This document shows positions 1 through 5,894 of a stretch of DNA of 6,923 nucleotides, piece by piece. The stretch comes from DASRWD01 sp044507975 (GTDB lineage Bacteria; Deinococcota; Deinococci; Deinococcales; Trueperaceae), in NCBI GenBank assembly GCA_044507975.1, contig JBIQIQ010000131.1:1-6923 (forward strand), read 5' to 3'. Each line of letters begins with the position of its first letter. Position 1 is the stretch's first letter. The position numbers and the translations under genes are program-made. The notes under the pieces were generated by a model. That model saw only the letters and a list, made by a program, of their open reading frames with translations. It ran no database searches and was not told the origin of the DNA.

Positions 1-356
1 TCGAGCTCGGCGCGCGTGCGCGCGACCTCTCCGTCGAGGTCCGCCACGCGTCTCTCCCGCACCCGCTCGGCCTCGTCGAGGATGATCTTCGCCTCGCGCT
101 TGGCGTTCTCCTTGATCTCGTTGCCGATGCGCTCCGCGGCGATCACGGCCCGCTGGAGCTCGGCCTCCTTGGCCTGCAGCTCCGCGACCTGCTGCCGGGC
201 GGCGTCGAGCTCGCCCTGGAGGTCCTGCATCTCCCTGAGCAGGTCCTCTACCTCGGCCGAGACGCGCTCGAGGAAGTCCCTCACGTGCCGCGCCTGGTAC
301 CCGCCCGCACCGCGGGGGAACTCCATGTGCTCGATCTCGAGCGGGCTCAATCGCAC
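1..356 (-). CDS. divIVA: DivIVA-family coiled-coil protein, N-terminal 118 residues (C-terminus beyond window)
   Basis: DivIVA proteins mark the curved membrane of the division septum or cell poles and recruit division or wall-synthesis partners. The frame opens with GTG at 356 and runs without a stop to the left edge, giving 118 residues plus two bases. Residues 3-8 (LSPLEI), F13, G19-Y20 and the segment V25-F28 to L40 match the DivIVA N-terminal domain (B. subtilis LTPNDI...GYDEDEV..FL). Residues 31-118 are heptad-rich, charged coiled coil, including the family's KREAKIILDEAE-type stretch at 86-97. The GTG is chosen because GGAGG lies 7 bases upstream and the residues from it align with the B. 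subtilis start. Odd point: the B. subtilis membrane-insertion pair Phe17-Arg18 is Ala17-Gly18 here. The gene lies 40 bases downstream of the nucleoside phosphorylase on the same strand, so it is probably co-transcribed with it. Family assignment is firm; the exact cellular role is inferred. Confidence 0.88.
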   Translation of the reverse strand, partial: MRLSPLEIEHMEFPRGAGGYQARHVRDFLERVSAEVEDLLREMQDLQGELDAARQQVAELQAKEAELQRAVIAAERIGNEIKENAKREAKIILDEAERVRERRVADLDGEVARTRAEL

Positions 357-363
357 CGTGTCA

Positions 364-368
364 CCTCC
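364..368 (-). promoter_or_regulatory. Shine-Dalgarno site of divIVA
   Basis: Read on the minus strand this is GGAGG, continuing into GGAGGTGA (368 to 361), a near-perfect anti-16S match 7 bases before the GTG at 356. It fixes the start of the divIVA-family gene. The flanking upstream genes pnp and bamA show a leaderless layout instead, so this strong site fits an internal gene of an operon. Confidence 0.8.
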
Positions 369-396
369 GGGCCGCGGCTCGGCCCCACCGTCGCGG

Positions 397-1239
397 TCAC
401 AGCTCGGGCAGCACGGCGCGCACGAGCCGCCGGAAAGACTCGCCCATCCGCTCGGCCATCTCCACGACCTCGGCGCCCGTCGCATGCTCGTCCGAGTCGG
501 GGATCGCCATGTCGGTGATCGCGGAGATGCCTAGCACCCTGAGCCCCAGCTGCCTGGCGCGCAGCACCTCGAAGACCGTGGACATGCCGACCGCGTCGGC
601 CCCCAGCGTGCGGAACGCGCGCAGCTCCGCTCGCGTGGCGTAGCTCGGCCCCGAGATCGCCAGGTAGACGCCCTCTCGCAGGCGGATGCCGTGGCGCAGC
701 GCCGCGCTGCGAGCGGCCTCCTGGAACGCGGGGTCGTAAGCGTCGTACATGACGGGGAAGCGCTCCAGGCTGGGGTCTGGCAAGGGACCCATGAGGGGGT
801 TCTGCCCGGTCAGGTTGATGAAGTCGACCTGCAGCATCAGCTCGCCGGCCTTGAAGTTCGGGTCGAGCCCTCCGCACGCGTTCGTCACGAGGAGCGACCG
901 TATGCCCAGCGCGGCCATGACGGCCACCGGGTAGGAGGCCTGGGCGGCCGTGAAGCCGTCGTAGAGATGGACCCGGCCCTGCATGGCGACGACCTCGTGG
1001 CCGTCGAGGTAGCCGAGCGCCAGGCGACCTGCGTGACCCGGAGCGGAGGAGACGGGCATGCCCGGCAGCTCGGAGTACGGGATCGTGACGCCGTCGACCT
1101 CGTCCGCCAGCCCGCCCAGGCCCGAGCCGAGGATCAGGCCGACACGGGGCTCGAGGACCGTCCGCTCGCGCACGGCGCGCACCGTCGCTTCGACCTGGTC
1201 GAGGTGGCCGACCCGGCCGCTGCCGCCTGCTTCGTCCAT
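397..1239 (-). CDS. punA: Purine nucleoside phosphorylase, trimeric (PNP/MTAP) family, 280 aa
   Basis: It catalyses phosphorolysis of purine ribonucleosides to free base and ribose-1-phosphate, a cytosolic salvage step. Visible motifs from the ATG at 1239: phosphate loop LGSGLGGLADEV (37-48), APGHAGRL (66-73) with the phosphate-binding His, MQGRVHLYDG (86-95), TNACGGLD (119-126), GQNPL (145-149), ERFPVMYDAYD (159-169), GPSYATRAE (197-205) and GADAVGMSTV.EV (213-225). The length fits the roughly 270-290 aa family. Odd points: at the positions of human PNP Glu201, Asn243 and His257 this protein has Ala201, Asp243 and Gly255 (the first two coincide in number by chance). Methylthioadenosine phosphorylase shows a similar change, so adenosine may be preferred over inosine/guanosine. 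A GTG at 1293 would add 18 residues, but 1239 is preferred because TATCAT lies 7 bases upstream of it and the longer N-terminus has no family match. The symbol is family-level only. The gene is divergent from bamA and followed by divIVA. Confidence 0.93.
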   Translation of the reverse strand: MDEAGGSGRVGHLDQVEATVRAVRERTVLEPRVGLILGSGLGGLADEVDGVTIPYSELPGMPVSSAPGHAGRLALGYLDGHEVVAMQGRVHLYDGFTAAQASYPVAVMAALGIRSLLVTNACGGLDPNFKAGELMLQVDFINLTGQNPLMGPLPDPSLERFPVMYDAYDPAFQEAARSAALRHGIRLREGVYLAISGPSYATRAELRAFRTLGADAVGMSTVFEVLRARQLGLRVLGISAITDMAIPDSDEHATGAEVVEMAERMGESFRRLVRAVLPEL

Positions 1240-1246
1240 GGCCGCG

Positions 1247-1252
1247 ATGATA
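1247..1252 (-). promoter_or_regulatory. Putative leaderless -10 box of the nucleoside phosphorylase gene
   Basis: On the minus strand TATCAT is followed by 7 bases (CGCGGCC) and then the ATG at 1239. This TAnnnT-to-start spacing is the pattern of leaderless genes in Deinococcus-Thermus, where transcription begins at or next to the start codon. No Shine-Dalgarno sequence precedes this ATG, which fits. A good -35 box is not visible: the hexamer 17 bases upstream reads GTGCCG. Prediction from sequence only. Confidence 0.5.
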
Positions 1253-1302
1253 CCGGTAGGACGGCGCCCCGGCACCGTGCACCGCGCTCTCACGCACGCA
1301 GG

Positions 1303-1308
1303 TAAGAT
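1303..1308 (+). promoter_or_regulatory. Putative leaderless -10 box of bamA
   Basis: TAAGAT is followed by 6 bases (GCCCGC) and then the bamA ATG at 1315, again the leaderless TAnnnT layout. The only Shine-Dalgarno-like sequence is a weak AGGT at 1300-1303, too far upstream to be ideal. No clear -35 hexamer is seen at the usual distance. The two -10 boxes of this divergent region are about 50 bases apart, so the two polymerases would start close together. Confidence 0.5.
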
Positions 1309-1314
1309 GCCCGC

Positions 1315-3966
1315 ATGCCGCGTCGCCTAGCCGTCGTGCTCGCGCTCCTGACCGCCTTTTGCTCCTCGCTTCCGGCCCTGGCCCAGGTGGCCGCGACCGG
1401 CCGGATCGTCGAGGTGCGCGTCGAAGGCACGGCCACCTACGCGGACATCGTCCGGACCATCATCACCACCCGCGCCGGGACCGACGCCGCCGCCATCGAC
1501 CTCGAGGCCGAGCGGAACCGCGTCTACAGCCTCGGCACGTTCGAGAGCGTCAGCGTGGAGATCGAGCAGGCCGCGACCGGGCCGGCTCTCGTGGTCAGGG
1601 TCGTCGAGAACCCTCGCGTGGGCGAGGTGGAGTTCGAGGGCGTGACCTCCGTGGCCGAGGACGCCCTGCGCGACGCGCTGGCCCAGACGCACCTGCTGGC
1701 CCCCGGCCGCGTGTTCAACACGATCCGGGCCGGGGAGGCGCGCAACACGATCAGGCAGGCCTACCGGCAGGCGGGCTTCCCGTTCGACGTCGAGGTGAAC
1801 CTCGAGGTGATGCCGGCCCCGGACCTCGCCGAGACGGCCCAAGACGTCCCGGTGCGCCTCACCTACGTGGTCGACGAGGCCGCGGAGGTGGAGGAGGTGC
1901 GCTTCAGCGGCAACACCGTCCTCTCCGACGACGACCTGAGCCAGGTCTTCGGACCGGTGCTGCGCGCGGGCGAGTTCGACCCGCAGCTCTTCAGGCAGGC
2001 CCTCGAGGCCGTCTTCACGCGCTACCTGGCTCTGGGCTACCGCGGCTCGGGCGTGGACACCTCGGCCACCAGCCTGCAGGGCGGCGTGCTCGACGTCACG
2101 GTCCGCGAGCTGACCATCGCGTCGATCGACACGACGGCGCTCGGCGTCGACCCCTCCGACCTGACGCTCCAGCCCGGCGACCTCTTCAACTACGACGCCC
2201 TGGTCGAGGACGTCAGGCGCCTCGCCCGCGGGCGCTCGAGCGACGTGCAGCTCGAAGCCACCGTGTCTGCCACGGGCAGCGTGCGCGTGACGTTCAGGCT
2301 CGGCGCGCCCGAGACCGCCGGCCCCGTGCAGCGCATCGTCTTCGAGGGCAACACGGTGCTCTCCGACACGGAGCTGCGCGAGGTGATGAGGACCGAGGTC
2401 GGCGACACGTTCACCTCGGCCGTCGCTCAGGAGGACTTCGGCCGCATCGTGCGCGCGTACCAGGAGAGGGGCTACCGCCTGATCACCACGCCCGACTTCT
2501 CGTACGACGACGGCACCTACATCCAGCGCGTCACCGAGCTGAAGGTGGCGGGCTACACGGTCACCTACGACGGCGCCCAGGGCGGCACCGACGAGGCCGT
2601 CATCACCCGCTACCTCCCCGCCATCGGCACCGTCGTGAACGACGAGGCGGTCGTCTCCGGGCTCGTCTCCGTGGCTCGCCTCGGCGTCGTGGACGTCGTG
2701 AACTACAACCTCCAGCCCACCGGCCAGGCCGACGAGGTCATCGTCGTGGTCACCGTCCGCGACCGCGCGACGGGCGAGCTCAGGCCCTCGGCGCAGTACG
2801 CCACCGACACGGGGTTCTCCGCGAGCCTCGGCTACAACGAGCGCGACTTCCTCGGGCTGGCGCACGTCGTCGGCGCCGAGATCAGCGCGACGAGCACCGA
2901 CGTCGGCTTCATGCTGGGCGGCCGGCTCTCGTACGAGGTGCCGTGGCTGTACGTCGACTGGCTCGACTTCAAGGAGGTGCCGACCTCGCTGTCGGCCTCG
3001 CTGTTCAGCGTGGTGGCGAACAACCAGCCGCTGACGGCGAACGGCCAGACCACGATCCAGTACCCCGGGCTGCCGGAGACGGAGGATAACCGCGTGCGCG
3101 TCGGGGAGTACACGTCGCGGTCCACCGGCTTCGGGTTCACCGTCGCCCGCCCGCTCACGCCCGTGATCTCTCTCAGCGTCGGAGCGAGCGGCTCATACAC
3201 CCAGTACCTCCTCGAGCCCGTACGCACCGCCTGCCGCGTCGAGGGCGACGAGGTACAGAACGCCAACGAGTGCTTCCTGCCCTTCGGTCAGGCCGTCCAG
3301 TACCTGCCCACGAGCGGTCTCGCTGGCTTCACGAGCGCCCGCGTAAGCTACGACGACCGCGATAGCCCCGACTTCCCGACCGAGGGCGTGGCCGCGTACG
3401 GCAGCCTCGGCGTCGGCTTCGGCAACGACTTCCTGCATCCCGACACCGGCGACCGCGTCACGTACGCCTACCAGCAGGTCACCGCGGGCGGGCGCACCTA
3501 CTTCAAGCTGGCCGACGTCGTGCCCGAGCAGGTCCAGGACGACAACCACGCGTTCGGGGTGAGGCTCGACGTCGGGCACCAGTTCGGCGGGCTCTACCCG
3601 GCGAGCAAGCGCTTCTTCGTCGGCCAGAGCGTCGACGTCGCCACGCAGATCCGCGGCTACACGCGCGAGGACTTCGGCCTCTCGCGCACGTACGCGACGA
3701 GCTCGTTCGAGTACCGGTACGACTTCGAGCTCTCGACCTTCGCCACCCAGACCGTGATCGGCGTCGCGTTCGTCGACCTCGGCTGGGTCTCCAGCGTGCC
3801 GCAGTTCGAGGAGTACCGGACGCCGCTGTTCGCCTCGGCCGGGGTCGGGGTGCAGATCAACCTCGGGTTCGGGGGCGTGCTGCTGCCGGCGGTGAGGCTC
3901 GACTACGCCTTCAGCGAGCGGCACCCCACGGGCGTGTTCGGCTTCAGGGTGGGCCCCGTCTTCTGA
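1315..3966 (+). CDS. bamA: Outer-membrane protein assembly factor BamA (Omp85), 883 aa
   Basis: The central subunit that folds and inserts beta-barrel proteins into the outer membrane. A Sec signal peptide spans residues 1-23 (basic RR, hydrophobic VVLALLTAF, likely cleavage ALA|Q after 23). About six POTRA domains follow, roughly 29-100, 102-187, 191-265, 267-330, 337-410 and 411-483; the third and fifth share GNTVLSD (199-205, 345-351). The 16-strand barrel domain covers about 488-883, with the D.RD...FPTEG stretch (680-691), the loop-6 motif IRGY (779-782, VRGF/Y in the family) and a C-terminal FGFRVGPVF ending in Phe, the usual beta-signal for outer-membrane insertion. The six POTRAs are my reading; proteobacterial BamA has five. 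The only cysteines outside the signal peptide are C640 and C653, 13 residues apart in a presumed surface loop. The ATG at 1315 gives a clean signal peptide and sits behind a leaderless -10 box. No ompH/skp gene follows; the next gene is convergent. Confidence 0.96.
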   Translation: MPRRLAVVLALLTAFCSSLPALAQVAATGRIVEVRVEGTATYADIVRTIITTRAGTDAAAIDLEAERNRVYSLGTFESVSVEIEQAATGPALVVRVVENPRVGEVEFEGVTSVAEDALRDALAQTHLLAPGRVFNTIRAGEARNTIRQAYRQAGFPFDVEVNLEVMPAPDLAETAQDVPVRLTYVVDEAAEVEEVRFSGNTVLSDDDLSQVFGPVLRAGEFDPQLFRQALEAVFTRYLALGYRGSGVDTSATSLQGGVLDVTVRELTIASIDTTALGVDPSDLTLQPGDLFNYDALVEDVRRLARGRSSDVQLEATVSATGSVRVTFRLGAPETAGPVQRIVFEGNTVLSDTELREVMRTEVGDTFTSAVAQEDFGRIVRAYQERGYRLITTPDFSYDDGTYIQRVTELKVAGYTVTYDGAQGGTDEAVITRYLPAIGTVVNDEAVVSGLVSVARLGVVDVVNYNLQPTGQADEVIVVVTVRDRATGELRPSAQYATDTGFSASLGYNERDFLGLAHVVGAEISATSTDVGFMLGGRLSYEVPWLYVDWLDFKEVPTSLSASLFSVVANNQPLTANGQTTIQYPGLPETEDNRVRVGEYTSRSTGFGFTVARPLTPVISLSVGASGSYTQYLLEPVRTACRVEGDEVQNANECFLPFGQAVQYLPTSGLAGFTSARVSYDDRDSPDFPTEGVAAYGSLGVGFGNDFLHPDTGDRVTYAYQQVTAGGRTYFKLADVVPEQVQDDNHAFGVRLDVGHQFGGLYPASKRFFVGQSVDVATQIRGYTREDFGLSRTYATSSFEYRYDFELSTFATQTVIGVAFVDLGWVSSVPQFEEYRTPLFASAGVGVQINLGFGGVLLPAVRLDYAFSERHPTGVFGFRVGPVF

Positions 3967-4010
3967 GCGGGAGAGCGGTCAGGCTCGACTAGCGGACCGG
4001 TGGCGGCGTG

Positions 4011-4646
4011 TTACTCGCCCGCCACCTCGCGCAGGACCCTCTCGTCGCGGACCGTGATCTTCCCGTAGCCGGCGCGGATGGCGCCGAGGCGCACGAGCTC
4101 GCCGACGACCTTGGTCACGGTCTCGCGCACCGAGCCCACCGCCGTGGCGAGCTCGTCGTGGGTGATGTACACCATGGGCGCGCCGTCGGGGCTGCGACCC
4201 GACAGGTCGGAATCGGACAGCTCGAGCAGCTCGGCCGCCACCCGCGCCCTCAGGGGCTTGCCTGCGAGGCGGTGCAGCGCTCGGCCCATCCCGTCGAGGG
4301 CGGCCGCGAGCACGCCCGCCAGGCGCCTGAGCTCGGACTCTCCCAGGGCCCCAGGGTCGAGGACCTCGACCACGGACGGCGTGACCGCCTCCGCGAAGTA
4401 GCGCCGCGCCTCACCGGTCAGGGCCTCCTCGCCGAAGAAGCCCCCCTGCTTGACGTAGCGCAACGTGACCCCGGTGCCGTCGTCGTCGACGGTGTAGAGA
4501 CGCATCAGGCCGCTGACCAGCTTGTAGAGATGGTCAGCGCGGCCAGGGAACAGCACGACCTCGCCGCTCTCGGCCTGCCGCTGGTCGAGGACGGGGCTCC
4601 GCTGCGTGGCGTTACGTTGTGGCGTACTGCGCTGAACGGTGCTCAC
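4011..4646 (-). CDS. sdrP: CRP/FNR-family transcription regulator, SdrP-like, 211 aa
   Basis: A dimeric DNA-binding activator or repressor. From the GTG at 4646 the order is: a low-complexity N-terminal tail (1-24, three QR pairs), a cyclic-nucleotide-binding-like beta-roll (about 26-95, with FFGEEAL at 70-76), a dimerisation helix (about 102-131), and a winged helix-turn-helix (about 134-208) with THDELATAVG (162-171) and recognition helix SVRETVTKV (172-180). From memory, TLR...GGFFGEEAL, YFAEA, GSVRETVTKV and GYGKI closely match T. thermophilus SdrP, a cAMP-independent activator of oxidative and nutrient stress genes. The cAMP-contacting Ser of E. coli CRP is replaced (R81-R82), and there is no cysteine, which excludes an FNR iron-sulfur cluster. 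The GTG is preferred over a TTG at 4712 because AGGAGGAGG lies 8 bases before it. It follows ychF by 93 bases on the same strand and converges on bamA. Family is certain; SdrP orthology is likely; its regulon here is unknown. Confidence 0.9.
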   Translation of the reverse strand: MSTVQRSTPQRNATQRSPVLDQRQAESGEVVLFPGRADHLYKLVSGLMRLYTVDDDGTGVTLRYVKQGGFFGEEALTGEARRYFAEAVTPSVVEVLDPGALGESELRRLAGVLAAALDGMGRALHRLAGKPLRARVAAELLELSDSDLSGRSPDGAPMVYITHDELATAVGSVRETVTKVVGELVRLGAIRAGYGKITVRDERVLREVAGE

Positions 4647-4654
4647 GAGCGCGT

Positions 4655-4663
4655 CCTCCTCCT
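4655..4663 (-). promoter_or_regulatory. Shine-Dalgarno site of the sdrP-like gene
   Basis: On the minus strand AGGAGGAGG lies 8 bases upstream of the GTG at 4646. It decides the start: using the in-frame TTG at 4712 would place this purine run inside the coding sequence and add 22 residues that do not resemble the family N-terminus. Confidence 0.75.
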
Positions 4664-4712
4664 GGCGACGATACCGCCAGCCAGATGAGACGCTGCAGGC
4701 GTGGCTTACCAA

Positions 4713-4731
4713 CGCGCCGCGGCGCGCCGCG
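4713..4731. repeat. GC-only overlapping palindromes between ychF and sdrP
   Basis: The 19 bases CGCGCCGCGGCGCGCCGCG contain two overlapping perfect 14-base palindromes (4713-4726 and 4718-4731). They lie 8 bases after the ychF stop codon and about 65 bases before the sdrP start. In RNA, the segment 4718-4731 can form a short stem (CGCGG/CCGCG) with a 4-base loop. There is no following U-run, so it is not a classical intrinsic terminator. It could be a weak attenuator, a 3' end-stabilising hairpin, a protein site, or chance in GC-rich DNA. Confidence 0.4.
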
Positions 4732-4739
4732 ACGCCGGT

Positions 4740-5825
4740 TCAGACGTTGAACAGGAAGTGGATCACGTCGCCGTCCGCGACGACGTACTCCTTGCCCTCG
4801 AGCCTGAGCTGGCCCTTCGCCCTGGCGGCCGCGGTGCTGCCAGCCGCGACGAGCTCCCGCCAGCCGATCACCTCGGCGCGGATGAAGCCGCGCTCGAAGT
4901 CGGAGTGGATCTCGCCGGCCGCCTGTGGAGCCTTGGTCCCCTGGCGCACCGTCCAGGCGTGGACCTCCTTCTCGCCGGCGGTGAAGAACGTGATGAGCCC
5001 CAGGGTGGTGTAGCCGGTCCGGATGAGCCGCTCCAGGCCCGAGCGCTCCAGGCCCATGTCGGCGAGGAAGGCCTGCTGCTCCTCGGGGTCGAGCTGCGCG
5101 AGCTCCTCCTCGATGCGAGCCGACACGACCACGACCTCCGCCCCCTCGGGCTCAGCCACCTTCCGCACGCGCTCGACGAGCTCATTGCCCTGGGCGACGT
5201 CCTCCTCGGCGACGTTGCAGACGTAGATCACGGGCTTGGCGGTGATGAGTCCGAGAGAGGGCGGCACCTCGATGCCGCTGCGCCGCGCGGGCACGCCATC
5301 GGCGAGCTTCGCCATCAACGCCTCGACGACCTTGAGGAGGGCGGCGTCCTCGGGGTCGCCCTTGGCGCTCCGGCGAAGGCGATCGAGGCGCCTCTCCAAG
5401 GTGGCGAGGTCGGCGAGCATCAGCTCGGTGTCGATCGTCTCGATGTCGGCCACCGGGTCGACCGCGCCGGCGACGTGCACGACGTTGGGGTCCTCGAAGC
5501 AGCGCACCACGTGAGCGATGGCCGCGACCTCCCGGATGTGCGCCAGGAACTGGTTGCCGAGGCCCTCGCCCTTGTGGGCGCCGCGCACCAGTCCGGCGAT
5601 GTCGACGAACTCGACGCTGGTGGGGACCACCGGCGCCTGGCGCTCCGGCCGCGAGTACAGCTGGCGCAGCGCCTCCAGGCGCTCGTCGGGTACGGCGACG
5701 ACGCCGACGTTCCTGTCGATCGTCGCGAAGGGGTAGTTGGCGGCCTCGACGCCCGCCTTGGTGATCGCGTTGAAGAGGGTCGACTTGCCCACGTTGGGCA
5801 GCCCCACGATGCCGATGCCTAGCAA
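4740..5825 (-). CDS. ychF: Redox-type ribosome-associated ATPase YchF (EngD/OLA1), 361 aa
   Basis: A universally conserved P-loop protein of the Obg group that binds ATP rather than GTP, associates with ribosomes and modulates stress responses and leaderless-mRNA translation in E. coli. Seen here: G1 loop GLPNVGKST (8-16), ANYPFATIDRN (29-39), G3 DIAGLVRGAHKGEGLG (75-90), VRCFEDPNVVHV (107-118), the degenerate G4 NVAEE (204-208, replacing NKxD and fitting ATP use), a SARIEEEL segment (235-242), and a C-terminal TGS domain (about 277-361) with FFTAGEKEVHAWT and GEIHSDFERGFI, ending FLFNV. Length matches the usual ~363. The start is TTG at 5825: an in-frame TGA lies 6 bases upstream, no other start fits, and GGGAG lies 6 bases before it. 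Odd point: the position of E. coli Cys35 is Ala34. It is divergent from hom and upstream of sdrP. Confidence 0.97.
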   Translation of the reverse strand: MLGIGIVGLPNVGKSTLFNAITKAGVEAANYPFATIDRNVGVVAVPDERLEALRQLYSRPERQAPVVPTSVEFVDIAGLVRGAHKGEGLGNQFLAHIREVAAIAHVVRCFEDPNVVHVAGAVDPVADIETIDTELMLADLATLERRLDRLRRSAKGDPEDAALLKVVEALMAKLADGVPARRSGIEVPPSLGLITAKPVIYVCNVAEEDVAQGNELVERVRKVAEPEGAEVVVVSARIEEELAQLDPEEQQAFLADMGLERSGLERLIRTGYTTLGLITFFTAGEKEVHAWTVRQGTKAPQAAGEIHSDFERGFIRAEVIGWRELVAAGSTAAARAKGQLRLEGKEYVVADGDVIHFLFNV

Positions 5826-5831
5826 GTATCA

Positions 5832-5836
5832 CTCCC
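5832..5836 (-). promoter_or_regulatory. Shine-Dalgarno site of ychF (TTG start)
   Basis: GGGAG on the minus strand, 6 bases before the TTG at 5825. It supports initiation at this rare start codon. It overlaps one arm of the 8-base inverted repeat GTATCACT (5826-5833) and is immediately next to a small hairpin at 5838-5852. Confidence 0.65.
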
Positions 5837-5837
5837 G

Positions 5838-5852
5838 CGGCCGTAGGGGCCG
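5838..5852 (-). promoter_or_regulatory. Small hairpin in the predicted ychF leader
   Basis: On the minus strand CGGCC-CCTAC-GGCCG forms a 5-bp GC stem with a 5-base loop, ending 1 base before the GGGAG ribosome site of ychF. If the upstream extended -10 box is used, the hairpin lies within a roughly 50-base leader and could affect ribosome access. Short GC stems arise often by chance at this composition. Confidence 0.3.
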
Positions 5853-5884
5853 TTCCCGGCGCTGGCTCCGCGCGCCAAGGGGGG

Positions 5885-5893
5885 AGCATACCA
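5885..5893 (-). promoter_or_regulatory. Putative extended -10 promoter of ychF
   Basis: On the minus strand TGG-TATGCT matches the TGn-TAnnnT extended -10 form. Transcription would start near 5878, giving a leader of about 50 bases with a ribosome site at 5832-5836. The expected -35 hexamer (CATGCG) is poor, which extended -10 promoters tolerate. It lies back to back with the hom -10 box, separated by a single base. Confidence 0.5.
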
Positions 5894-5894
5894 G

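Noticed and set aside
16..534. Ser/Arg-rich forward open frame over divIVA and the end of pnp
   Set aside because: It is antisense to two clear genes, with low-complexity Ser/Arg composition, and has no ribosome site or homology that I recognise.
1240..1293. GTG start at 1293 giving 18 extra residues on the nucleoside phosphorylase
   Set aside because: The extension has no family match and would place the -10 box TATCAT inside the gene. ATG 1239 fits both length and promoter layout.
1327..2865. Long open frame of 512 codons antisense to bamA
   Set aside because: It lacks family motifs and has the biased Arg/His/Gly/Val composition of a shadow frame in GC-rich DNA. The sense frame is an unmistakable BamA.
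1359..3089. Long open frame of 576 codons in another forward frame of bamA
   Set aside because: It is extremely rich in Arg, Gly and Pro with no recognisable domain; it is a GC-rich shadow of bamA.
3967..4010. Bidirectional terminator in the bamA-sdrP convergent gap
   Set aside because: Only a short ACCGGT palindrome is present, with no stable stem followed by a T-run on either strand.
4668..4673. TATCGT (minus strand) as the -10 box of sdrP
   Set aside because: A start site 7 bases downstream would fall at the beginning of the Shine-Dalgarno sequence, leaving no usable leader. A TTGGTA/TCATCT pair further upstream (4712-4683) is also too weak to list.
4647..4712. TTG start at 4712 for the CRP/FNR regulator
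   Set aside because: The strong AGGAGGAGG site lies 8 bases before GTG 4646, and the additional 22 residues are unlike the family N-terminus.
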